Shown here: positions 54,441 to 64,000 of the stretch, piece after piece
Numbering within the stretch: position 1 is the first letter of the stretch
Layout of the letters: each line of letters starts with the position of its first letter
Notes under the pieces: model-generated
What the model was told of the DNA's origin: nothing
What the model saw: only the letters and a program-made list of their open reading frames with translations
Databases searched by the model: none
Position numbers and translations under genes: made by a program
Assembly: GCF_047511655.1 (NCBI RefSeq)
Contig: NC_133399.1
Span: forward strand, 8,745,333 to 8,809,332
Direction: 5' to 3'
Origin: Castor canadensis
Lineage: Eukaryota; Chordata; Mammalia; Rodentia; Castoridae
Length of the DNA: 64,000 nucleotides

Positions 54441-55684
54441 ACAAACAGAATGAGAGCACACAGGCTTGGCGTCAGGCTCCAGTGTCACCTCCTCCGGGAA
54501 GCCGTCCTTGCTTGTCACAGTGGTCCCTGCACCTGTGGCAGCTGGGACCTCGCCAGGATGGAGGTGGCATTGGGTCCCCGCCCCTTGCCCTTCCCTCAGC
54601 AGTCCACAGCGAGGGGCCAAACAGCTGGGTGACCGGGTGGAGAAGCCACCGTGGCTTATAGCTGAGATAGTTGACTGAATGACAGAACAGAGCACCACAG
54701 CTGAGGCTTCTCGGGTGACAGAATTTCGGCCCCCCAGGCCAAGGTGAAGCTGGGTGGAGTGTGCGGTGTGCGGTGAGGACAGGACTTGGATCTGCTGCTC
54801 CCGGTGGCCCCCAGCTCTGTCACTGTCCCCATGGCCCCGACCCCGGGTCTCCCAGAGCCAGGGCTGCTCAACCACTTCCTGCCACACGCGCCTCCTCCTC
54901 CAGCGCCAGGTGGAATCCGGGGCACGGGGAGCCCTCGGGCGGCGGGGTGAGACCTCGACTTTTGAGAGCCACAACTGTCAACTGTCACCGTCATCCAGGA
55001 ACGAGTTCTTCCCCTGCTGAGTGCCAGACACTGGCCCACGGGCTCCTACGCTGCCTTCTAGGGCCCATCCTCAATTGCCCGTAGCCACAGTCACCCTGCT
55101 TTCAACCTTGACCCCAGGTTGGCCTTTTTGGGACTGTCCCCAGATCGAGGTGCACCTCTGCAGCCATGAGCCTCCACCTGCGGCCTCCGCGGCCTGTGGC
55201 GTCCCACGCACAGGTGACAATCCGAGCTTCGGGAACCCGGCCAGCTGCTCCCGACCCCCTGGCTCCGACCCAAGCCCATCCCGGCCCTCGGGGACCCCAT
55301 CTTCACATTCCCAGTGTCTTTCGGTTGAACCCCAAACCTCAAACACATCCTGATACCTCATTTCCTGCATGTGGCCCCGGGTGACGGCCACCGTGCCGGG
55401 GACTCGAGGCTGCATTTTGAGTCACCCCGAGGCGGCGGAGGAAACGCTGTCATCTCAGGAGTCAGTGGCCACACGGAGGTGGCCGTTCCCACCGGCCCGC
55501 CTCGTGACAGGGAGGCAGGGAGGCTGCGAGTTCTATTGTATTCGGGAAGGCAGCCTTGGCAGGAGGGAGTCCCAGGCGTGGGGACGGTCCCCATGTCACT
55601 GCTTGGGGCTCAGCTCAGCCCGGGGAGAGAGGCTGTGTCCTGTCCCCAGATGCGCGTCCTCTCCCAGCCATCGCCACCTTTTGC

Positions 55685-55795
55685 TTTTGTTTTTGGAGAC
55701 GGGGCCCAGCTGGTCTTGACCGTGAGCTCCTTCCTGCGTCTGCCTCCCGAGCGCCGGGATTGCAGGTGGGCGCCACCACGCCCGGCTCTGGCCGT
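55685..55795 (-). mobile_element. B1-type SINE monomer
   Basis: GAGCGCCGGGATTGCAGGTG and GGCGCCACCACGCCCGGC. Confidence 0.8.
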
Positions 55796-55984
55796 TCCTG
55801 CCTCTTGTGGATAAGGACACCGGGTGCCGTAAGGGACTGAGCGACAGGCGACTGCAGAACGGGCGTTTGTCAGGAGTGGCGTCCTCCCTGGCAGATGAGA
55901 CCGCGGCCGAGGCGCACACCGCGAGCCCTTGGATCGCAGCAGCAAACGCCCCGGCGCGCTTTCTCACAAGTTGTATTTATGGAG

Positions 55985-56175
55985 TAGAGCGAGGCGGCTC
56001 ACGCCTGTAATCCCAGCTCTCGGGAGACTGAGAGCAGGAGGCTCGCAGTTCGAGGCCGGGCAAATAGTTCTCGAGACCCCATCTTGAAATAACCAGAGCA
56101 AAATGGAGCAGAGATGTGGCTCAAGGGGTAAAGCTTCGCAAGGGCGAAGCCCTGAGTTCAAACCCTGGTCACACT

Positions 56176-56178
<3 letters not shown>
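55985..56178 (+). mobile_element. B1-dID-type SINE
   Basis: GCGAGGCGGCTCACGCCTGT to GAAGCCCTGAGTTCAAACCC; its tail runs into a (GA)n microsatellite. Confidence 0.88.

Positions 56179-56222
<44 letters not shown>
56175..56222 (+). repeat. (GA)n microsatellite at a SINE 3' end
   Basis: GAGAGA run of about 48 bases replacing the usual A tail. Confidence 0.95.
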
Positions 56223-56779
56223 GGAAGACCAAGCCCGTGGCCGCGGCCTCATGGAGTGACCCCCGATAGCCATCAGCTCCTGTCCCATGCTGTCCTTTCC
56301 CTCGGTGGCTCCCGATGCGTCCTGTCCTGCCCTGGGAACGCTGAGAGGGGAAAATTTTGGGGGAAAAAAAAGAAAAAGCCCGCGTCACGTCCAAGCCAGG
56401 CAAGCTGACGGGCCGATGTCCCCGCGCGTTTGGGGACAGGTCCCTTTGTTTGCGCTGCTTCCTGTTTGAGGCTTAAAAACAGCTGTGGACCTCAGCCAGG
56501 GCCGCGGCGCCCTCCGTGGTGACAGTGGCACCGAGTGTGGCCTTGCATCCCACACGGGGGCTTGAACACTTGGGTTCTGTGCAGGCCAAGGGCCACCCGC
56601 TGGGGACACGGCTGGCGACGGCCTAAGCCCGGCTTGGTGTCAGATGTCACCTGTGCAGAGAGAAGGAGGCCAGGGGTCACGAGGCCCGGACGTCACGGAG
56701 GCCAAGAGAGCAGGTGGCAGTGGGGACAGGTCGCCTTCCTAGAGTGTGTCTGGGGGCTTCGTGGTGGCAACAGGATTTT

Positions 56780-56985
56780 TTCTTCTGCTGGGACTGGGAT
56801 TTGAACTCAGGGCTTTGTGCTTGCAAAGCAGCTCTAGCACTTGTGCCACGCCTCCAGCCCAGTCCATTTTGGAATTGGGGTCTCAGGAGCTATTGGCTCA
56901 GGCTGGCCTCGAACCGCGATCCTCCCGATCTCAGCCTCCCAAGTAGCCGGGATTACAGGTGTGAGCCACCGCTCCTGGCTCTTCC
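56780..56985 (-). mobile_element. B1-dID-type SINE
   Basis: GACTGGGATTTGAACTCAGG, CTCGAACCGCGATCCTCCCG and GGGATTACAGGTGTGAGCCA. Confidence 0.9.
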
Positions 56986-57154
56986 TTGCTTCTTCAAACA
57001 GCCTTGTGGGTTTCACGGTGCTGTCACACGTGTGTCACACTTGGCCCCCCAAGTGTGATCATGGTTGTTTCCCACTCCGGGTCTACACCCTACATCCGAG
57101 TCGCCCCGAGCTCGGCTTATCTCATGCGGTGAGGCGACAATCCCCGCTTCCATT

Positions 57155-57265
57155 TCCCCGCAGATGACGATTTCACTCTTCTTCATGGCTGAGTAATACT
57201 CCACAGTGCAGCATCATCGTTCGTCGGGACTGGGCCGGCTCCACAGCTTGGCTCTGGTGAACGGC
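57155..57265 (-). mobile_element. L1 3'-end fragment, antisense
   Basis: CATGGCTGAGTAATACTCCA and CACAGCTTGGCTCTGGTGAA. Confidence 0.65.
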
Positions 57266-57674
57266 GGTGCCATGTTGACGTTGTGACAAAATGAAGGATG
57301 TTGAGTCAGCTTCAGAGTGTGGGTCTCGCTTTTGAGTGGGGCCGTCGCTGTGACCACAGAGGACAGAGGTGGTGCGGTGTCTTGGTGACAGGACGGGGAT
57401 TTATTCCCAGGGCCTCTGTAGGAGGAAGGAAGTTGTAGCGGTCGCCTCTGGCCGCAGTCACGTGCTGGAGGCCACTGAGGCTTCCACAGAGGATTTAGGG
57501 CCCCTCAGGGACCCCAGCCTTGGAACCTGCAGAAGGGGGCCGGCTGCGCTGTCCTGACCGGTGTCCGCCTCCCCCAACTCCACAGCAGCCTCACTTTCTG
57601 TTACTTTCAGTCTCAGGAACCACGGCCCTGAGCCCTGTGTAGCTGGGGCTGAAAAGCTGTCTCTGAAAAGCAAA

Positions 57675-57785
57675 TGCACCAGGTGCAGCAGTGCACACCT
57701 GTAATCCCAGCACGCGGGAGGCGGAGGCAGAGGGTCTCCAGTGGGAGGCTAGCCTTGGCTGCCCCTAAACAACCACAGAGAAAAA
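57675..57785 (+). mobile_element. B1-type SINE monomer
   Basis: CCAGGTGCAGCAGTGCACAC and CTGTAATCCCAGCACGCGGG. Confidence 0.8.
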
Positions 57786-58002
57786 AAGGAAAGTCAGGTC
57801 TTTGAGACTCTCCTCCCCTCCCCACCTCAAGGAAGCCCTGCAAGTTCAGGGAAACTGAGGCAGGGGTGGCTGAGAGAGGTAGGAGGTCCGGCAAGTTGGT
57901 GCCTTCACTGACTTGCATAAGTGAAGCAGCTCAGAGGACATCAGTCCCTGGGGACCTTGGGGACAATCCTGGAGGTCAGGTACCTTGAGACCGTCACCTG
58001 CA

Positions 58003-58425
58003 AGCTGGGCACGGTGGCTCACACCTGTAATCCCAGCTACTCAGGAGGGAGGGATCAGGAGGATTGCAGTTCAAAGCCAGCCCCGGAAAATAGTTTAGGT
58101 CACCTGTGCTCTCCATGCCATGGCCCAGCTGGCGAGACCCCATCTCACAAGACAGACAAACAAATGAAAAACCCCACGACAGCAAATCTGTCACGGGGGA
58201 TAAAGGTTAAGTCAAGCTGACAGCGACTGTTTATTTTGCGGTGCTGGGGTTTGAACTCAGGTCCTACACCTTGAGCCACTCCACCAACCCTTTTTTGTCA
58301 CAGGTTTCTCTGAGATAGGGACTTGGGAACTATCTGCCTGGGGCTGGCTTTGAACCGCGATCCTCCTGATCCCCGCCTCCTGAGTAGCTGGGATTACAGG
58401 CGTGAGCTGCGCCTCCAGCCCAGCA
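58003..58425. mobile_element. Inverted pair of SINEs
   Basis: 58003-58165 (+) has GGGCACGGTGGCTCACACCT. 58222-58425 (-) is a full dimer with GGGTTTGAACTCAGGTCCTA and GGGATTACAGGCGTGAGCTG. Confidence 0.88.
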
Positions 58426-58649
58426 GGTGTTTTTAATGGGAACACTTGACTCCTGGCCTTCCTGTCCCAAACCTCTCACCCCTGACTGGTTGTGGGGACA
58501 TCAGACAAATCCCAACCCAGGAACAAGGACAGAGCCCCGAGCAACCCTCAAAATGTCACCATCCACAGGTGCCTGAGGAGCTGGGAGGGTGACAGGCCAC
58601 CGTGGAGTGGAGAAAGGACCCGAGGGAGAAGGGAGGAAGCTCGGATGAA

Positions 58650-58830
58650 GTGTGGCCTTCAGTTAATAATACTGAAAACGCGCTGGCTTGTTCCTTGTGA
58701 CGAATATAGAGCAAGAGGTGAGGTGCCAGAAATAGGGGACCGATTGTGTCAGGGCTTCCGGGAACACGCCGTATGGTCTCGGTGACTTTCCTATCAATCT
58801 CAATCGGTCCTAAAAAAAGAACTGTGATCA
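58650..58830 (+). mobile_element. L1 3' UTR remnant, sense
   Basis: CTTCAGTTAATAATACTGAA, CCTTGTGACGAATATAGAGC and TCCTATCAATCTCAATCGGT followed by CTAAAAAAAG match the order of an old L1 3' UTR. Confidence 0.55.
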
Positions 58831-59469
58831 GGACACAAAAGCGAGGAAATAAACATCTCCCCGGGAAGGACTTCCCGCTGGGGACAAAGGACTCGGGCAG
58901 CGAGGAGCCGGCCCTCCAACTTCACAGGAAGGGGAGTGAAAGTGCCACCAAGCCAGGTGGCAATGAGGTCACAGCCAACCACAGGCCGAAGGGCCAGGGC
59001 CACAGTGTTTCTGACTGGCCAGTCTGGGGACGGGCCCGGGAGTGACCCGAGGACCGCGGGGCTGGGTGACACCTGTCGTTTTAGACACCCGTCCTCCGTG
59101 TTTCCCCGGGCTCGTCACCGGGCCAGGTGTGGCGTTTCCCACCGTGACATCCGTCACGTCCACGCTCCAAGCTTGGGCTCTGGGGTTTTCAGGTGAGGGA
59201 AGCCACGCGTCCCCGGGAGCACCGCGTGCGCATTGGGGAGTGGGGGACAATTTCCAACAGCGGCTTCCGCGGTGGCTCCACAGCCTCAGAAGGCACAGCT
59301 GTCCTCCTCCGTTCTGTTTCTCCGCGGGGACCCCGAGCCAGCGTCCAGGCTGGGGCACTTCCCTGAGGTGTCCCCGGCCCCAAGGCCAGGAAAACCTCTA
59401 GACGCATTCACCACGGTCCCCAACTTGGGGACATTACACCCCAGCTGTCTGAACAAAGAAGACTGTCCT

Positions 59470-59815
59470 GTTTTGTATTAAAATATTATATTAATCATTC
59501 AAACGTCATTTTTGTACAACGAATGCATCCATCGTGGGGACGGGTGCGGGACACGGCCGTGCCTGAGGCCAGGAGCCGGAGGAGGCAGGGAGGCACAGGA
59601 GGCCAGGCCTCCACCCCTCCGCCAGCCTCACGCTTCTTTCCACACAGGGGCTGGCACAGTGGACGTGGCCCTTCCCGCCCGCAGGGCTGGGCTGTGTTTG
59701 GTGGCCTGGGCTGGTCCCCAGAGCCGCAGCCCCTGCCAGCTCGTCCTTGCTTCTGGTGGCTGTGCATATCTGGACGCGAAGCAGGGACCCTGTGAGCGCG
59801 GGCTGTCCCCAGGGC
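59470..59815 (-). other. EPS15L1: EPS15L1 3' UTR
   Basis: Sequence past the stop, free of SINEs. On the minus strand an AATATA hexamer (a known variant poly(A) signal, 59487-59492) lies in a conserved-looking AT-rich end; the cleavage site would be near 59470. Confidence 0.6.
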
Positions 59816-59962
59816 CTAGGCGGCCGGCATGTCGGCCTTGCTGAGCGCGATGGCCAGCTCCAGGTCCTCCTGCTCCTGTCGCCGCAGCCTCGCCAGCCGC
59901 TCCTGCTCCGCCTTCTCGCTCTCCCGCTTGGCCCAGGCCAGCTGCTGCTCCTCATTGCCAAA
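59816..59962 (-). CDS. EPS15L1: EPS15L1 terminal exon (two UIMs)
   Basis: 48 codons plus TAG (59816-59818); acceptor TCTTGCAG directly upstream on the minus strand. Confidence 0.96.
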   Translation of the reverse strand, partial: FGNEEQQLAWAKRESEKAEQERLARLRRQEQEDLELAIALSKADMPAA

Positions 59963-62900
59963 CTGCAAGACACACGGGGGCAGGGTGAGGCCACTGCGGG
60001 CCAGGGATGCGGGCCACAAGGCCCAGGCCACCCACCTGCCCCAGCTCTGCAGCGCCACCGTTCGCCTGCGCTGGGGATGGGACCTGGCCTGGTACCCCAG
60101 GTCCCCAGAGCTACACCCCCGTCCCCGCCACTGAGTGTTACTCTTCTTTCCTTTCTGTTGTTTTTTTGAGACAAGGTCTCCCTGTAGACCAGGCTGGCCT
60201 CAAATGCACGATCCTCCGGCCTCAGCCTCCCAAAGGCTGAGACCACAGGTGGGCACCACCGCACGTGTCCCTTAAATTGTTCTCAAGATGGGGAGGAAAC
60301 CATCTCGGTCCTAAGACTGGTGACTGCAAACCATAAAGCCGCATCCACCAGCTCCTCTCGCCCTGGCTTCGGGAACAGACAGACCCGCAAATGACACCAA
60401 CGTGACCAGGCCCACTGGACTGGCGGACTCCAGCAGGGGGGCTGGAGAGGGAGGCACGGGGCCACCCCTAGAACTCAGCCCTCAACACCATCAGGGTGGA
60501 CCGCCATCATCTTGGTCCTCTGACAGCTGGGGACACCGAGGCAGGGGAAGTGGCTGTCCGCTGTAACTGGCGGGGGCAGCCTTTGGTCCTGGGAACCGTG
60601 GGAGGGTCCCCGTGGGAAGTTCAATGCTCTGCACTGCAGCTGGGAACAGAACTCGGGGTGGGAGGAGAAGGGGTCACAGGAGCCCAGGAAGGTGGAGCCC
60701 AGGCCTCCCTGTGTGCTCCTGGAAGGGAACAGGGGACGGGGAAGCAGGTGAGTGGAAGGGACCCGGCTCAGAGCCAGATGTGACCCTGAAGCGAGGCGGA
60801 GCCAGGAGGTTCCCTCCCCTTGGTCAGTGTCAGAATGAAGAAGGCGCCCCTGGGAGGAAAGGCCAGCCTTGGGCTGTCCAGATAAACCCGTGGGGTCCCC
60901 AGGATGGACCCCTGAAAACTGGCTCCTCCTCATCTGCTTCCACCATGAGCCACAGACACAGCCCTCCCCTTCCCTGCTTTTGGGAATTTTCCAATGCCTC
61001 TGGGAGAAAAACAAGGGGACATCAAATGCCAGGGAGCTGTCTTCACAGAGTGACCGACGACAGAGGGAGGGGACAGCTAGACTGATGACAGGGACCCTGC
61101 TGTCCTCCAGCATGGAGGGGTGGGGTATTTGGGGACCACAGCTCAGAACCTGGGCCCATGGGGCCAAGCAAGCAGCCTGCTTCCAAACCATGGTCTAGAG
61201 TCACAGAGTGTCACCCAGAGTCACAGAGCTCCATCAATGAGCCTCCACTCAAGGGATCCGAGCTTGCACGTGAAACGCAGTGACAGGAAAGTTCCAGGTG
61301 CCTTCAGAGACCCGGCTCCAGGCCAGCGTGGGGACCTCACGTGGAGACTGCCCTTGGGGACTGCAGTGTCGGAGAGAAGTTTCCAGAACGGGATTCTCTC
61401 TGGGGAGAAGACCTTCCCCAGGCTGGCTGGCGCCGCTGCGACGGGACGCCTCCTGCTTCTCTGACCGGGAAGGGCCACGACATGGGGCAGATCTTGGGGC
61501 ACAGCGGCCGGTCCTCGGCTCTGACCTGTGCTTCCTTCTGTGCCATCAGGGACAAGGACAGAGCAGGCACAGGGCAGCCGTCCTTCCTCTCCACACATCA
61601 CCGTCAACAGGCTGCACGAGAAGAGGCTTCATGTTGCAGCATCTCAGGAATCCACAGTCCACAGGTTCAGGGACAGAGGTGGTGACAGCCTTTCCTCTCG
61701 GGAAGCCACCACACTCTGAGGCAGTGGCGGCTCGCCCTCCTATAGTCAGCACTGGTCCTGACCGTGAACCTGCCCCGGCTACCCTGCGCGGGTCACTTGC
61801 TGACGGACACAGGGCCACACACAGGCTCGTTCTGAGGGGACTCTAGGCAGAAGACACTTGTCAAGCCAGCAGCACAGTCGGCCACTGAGGGAAGGAAATT
61901 CCAGGCCCATAAACTGGTGGCTCCCGTGTGTCCCTCTGCACGCCACGGGGAGGAAGGCGCAGCGTGCCCTGCTTTGGCACAGGTGACAGGAAGCCCCGGG
62001 CGGCTCTGATCCCTGCCGCCCATCCGTCAGAGAGTGATGGCATTTGCTACAGGTGGTGGAAACGCTGCGACCCAGAAGCCACCGGCCGATCGGCCAGGAC
62101 CTGAGAGCGGTGCTGACGCTCTGACCGAGGGGACGCCGTCCCTCCCTCACTGTGTCCCATCAGAGCGGGTGGTGAGCTGTCTGTAAGTTCAGCTGGAAAC
62201 ACGGTGGCCTCGGCAGTGGGAAAGGTGACTTTAAATAACAGACACCAGGGCTGAGGGCTACACCAGGCGGAATCTGATTTCTTGCCCGGGGAGGGGGATG
62301 CTTTAAAATCCCAGTCAGTGTCTGTTCTGGAAGGACCAGAAATGTTAGGCTGAGTGACACCTTGAAACCTTGGTTGTTTATTTAAAAAAAAAAAAAAGTT
62401 TTCAAAGCACGAGCCCTTTGGGCTTGGGGTCACAGGAAACAGAACTGTGCATCTCAGCAAGGACACCGCCATTTCTTCCAGCCGCCATTGGGCCCACTTG
62501 CCGGCTCTCCCCCAGACCTGGTACCTGAGTCCTGCGTGAACAGCGCCGTGTGTTTTCCTCCGCGTTGCTGACTTTTCCACCAAAAGCAAGCCCAGTGCTA
62601 CTGGAAAACCTCCAGACAAAGTGGCTTAGTTTGTGGCTGTGACTAACAAGGTTACCCTTCTGCACACATCCACGGTGTGTGCTGACCTGTGCTAGGCGTC
62701 GACGACATCAACCAGGTCGCCAGGCATGCACCGCGGGGGTGCAATGCTGGGGGACATGGCCGAGGTGGCTTGGCGAGGCAGGTGCACTGCCACTTCAGCC
62801 ACAACCCCAGGCCGTGCCCTCCAAGGCAAAGGCCTCAGCGTGGTTGATCCACGTTCAACTTCTTCTCATTGCTGCTGATCAAAATACAAATCGCAAATTC

Positions 62901-63704
62901 ATCAGCTCGCTCTCTCTTGGTGGCACTCGTCTGGATCCCAGCCCTCGGGAGGTGGAGGCGGGACGGTCAAAGGTTCCAGGCCAGCCTGGGCCGCACGGCA
63001 AGCCCCTCTCCTGTCAACGGTCAGCAGCCACCCAGCTCTCCCCTCAGCGTCCCGCCTGGCCCGGCCTTCTCCCCGCACCGCCGCACAGGACGCGCGTGGG
63101 CGGGACGAGCAGAGCAGGGCATAATGACTTTGCGGGGGACAGTGGGGTCCCACTGTCCACTTGGGAAGCATCTCACAGCATGGCTTCCAAAACTCAATGA
63201 GCAAGATGGTCCCTGTGTGACCCGGTCACAGAGCCCGCTGTGAAGAACAGAAACGGGCGTCCCATGCCACCCTACAGGAAGAAGGCGCCCTTGGCAGTGT
63301 CTCCCTTTCTAGAGAGGATGCGTTTCCTTACAGAAGCGGCAGGCCCCAGGAAGTGACCCGTGGCGGGCAGCAGGAGGGGCGGAGAGGCGCGAGAAGAGGA
63401 GACACCCACTGCGACCCCAGAGAGAAGCGGCAAGCAGGAGGGGTTGGCGGTGGCAGAGGCAGTGGCAGTGGCAGTTGCGGAAGGGGGACTCAACTTACAG
63501 AGGTGAAGTCCGCAAAGCCCGCGGAAGAGGCCTTAGAAGGTTTAGCTGAAGAAGAGGGGACAAATGGGTCTTTTCCACTAAACGGGTCCCCAAACCCCTT
63601 TTTATTTTGGAACGGGTCGCCGCTGTCAGCCCCGAGTGGCTGGAACGGATCGGGGGGCTCGGGGATGTCTGCAGAACCGAGCTGGCTTACGGGTGTGCTT
63701 TTAC
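59816..63704 (-). CDS. EPS15L1: EPS15L1 (EPS15R), last two coding exons
   Basis: Minus-strand exons 63499-63704 and 59816-59962. EPS15L1 is an EH-domain endocytic scaffold that binds AP-2, epsin and ubiquitinated cargo at clathrin pits. The upstream exon encodes [17 protein letters not shown] and then four DPF motifs (DPFQ, DPFQ, DPFS, DPFV), the docking sites for the AP-2 alpha appendage. It ends FADFTS at a GTAAGT donor in phase 0. The last exon reads [15 protein letters not shown] and on to [10 protein letters not shown] and TAG. It contains two ubiquitin-interacting motifs, each with the Ala-x3-Ser core (AKRES and AIALS). The EH domains and coiled coil are encoded beyond the right edge. 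The gene is convergent with KLF2. Confidence 0.96.
60160..60262 (-). mobile_element. B1-type SINE monomer
   Basis: TTTTGAGACAAGGTCTCCCT and GGCCTCAAATGCACGATCCT. Confidence 0.85.
62915..63005 (+). mobile_element. B1-type SINE monomer
   Basis: CGGGAGGTGGAGGCGGGACG and CCAGGCCAGCCTGGGCCGCA. Confidence 0.75.
63499..63704 (-). CDS. EPS15L1: EPS15L1 DPF-repeat exon
   Basis: 206 bases: two bases completing a Gly codon, then 68 codons. Acceptor TTTCCAG, donor TCT/GTAAGT. Confidence 0.95.
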
Positions 63705-64000
63705 CTGGAAAGTGTAGGAGAAACAAAACAAAACAAAACAAAAAACAGAAACAGAAAACAAAAAAAGGAGAAAGAAAAGAAACAAGTTACTCGCCAGGGA
63801 CAGAGCAGAGTGTGGAGCAGGGCCCTTCTGCCTCTCCGGGGAAATTGGAGAGGGGGTGCCCCTCGGGGACCCCCCCCCCGGCCTTTCTTTTGTGCCTGGC
63901 GCTGGTGGGGACGCGGCCCAGGGCCTCACCTCACCACGAAGCTGCACCCCAGGACAGGGGCGAAGCCAGGCCGTGAGTGACCGGAGCGCCCTGCAGCTCT
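63705..64000 (-). other. EPS15L1: EPS15L1 intron, window edge
   Basis: An (AAAAC)n stretch (63722-63765) and an ID-like scrap near 63895-63950 are visible; no exon. Confidence 0.6.

Larger units (their letters stand above)
48791..59470. other. KLF2-EPS15L1 intergenic interval
   Basis: 10.7 kb between two convergent genes. It contains SINEs, L1 scraps, two microsatellites and scattered unique DNA (49400-50390, 50540-51600, 52150-52910, 54440-55680, 58830-59470). No coding gene was recognised. Confidence 0.7.
59963..63498 (-). other. EPS15L1: EPS15L1 last intron
   Basis: 3.5 kb. B1-type SINEs lie at 60160-60262 (minus, CAGCCTCCCAAAGGCTGAGA) and 62915-63005 (plus, GATCCCAGCCCTCGGGAGGT). The remaining 60270-62910 is unique and shows no further exon that I can support. 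Confidence 0.75.

Overview
This window is nuclear DNA of a placental mammal, almost certainly a rodent. Four conserved vertebrate genes with GT-AG introns, CpG-rich promoters and poly(A) signals sit in a dense field of SINEs. Many SINEs are dimers of a B1-like (7SL-derived) left half and an ID-like, tRNA-derived right half. This is the B1-dID type, which I know from squirrel-, dormouse- and beaver-related rodents, so a beaver-like (castorimorph) or related genome is my best guess, not a proof. The gene order FAM32A > AP1M1 > KLF2 with EPS15L1 facing them is that of human 19p13.11.

Layout. 1-4000: the last two coding exons and 3' UTR of FAM32A (+). 5640-27000: complete AP1M1 (+), 12 coding exons that assemble to 423 codons, from a CpG-island promoter with ETS and NRF1 sites. 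27000-46100: a gene-free, SINE-rich interval that also carries non-repeat pieces: two CTCF-type motifs, two orphan TATA-box promoters (one with a CArG box, one with a MEF2-type site), a 16-bp minisatellite of KLF/CACCC boxes, a MEF2/TEAD element and a six-fold CCAAT array. 46100-48780: complete KLF2 (+), three coding exons, 361 codons, with its MEF2 site, TATA box, miR-92-family site and Pumilio sites. 48780-59470: SINE- and L1-rich intergenic DNA with an inverted pair of ARE/AP-1 sites. 59470-64000: the 3' end of EPS15L1 (-), two coding exons and the last intron.

The genes are linked by neighbourhood, with a loose functional theme. AP1M1 (clathrin adaptor AP-1 medium chain) and EPS15L1 (endocytic, ubiquitin-binding AP-2 partner) are both trafficking proteins. 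KLF2 is an endothelial and lymphocyte transcription factor. FAM32A is a small nuclear/spliceosome-associated protein.

I see no new protein-coding system. The most interesting signals are cis-regulatory: a five-fold RFX X-box cluster at the start of AP1M1 intron 1, a U12-type (minor spliceosome) intron 2 in AP1M1, and the KLF-box minisatellite about 10 kb upstream of KLF2. No endogenous retrovirus or other virus-like element was recognised. All family and motif calls come from reading the sequence and from memory of the families; no searches were run.
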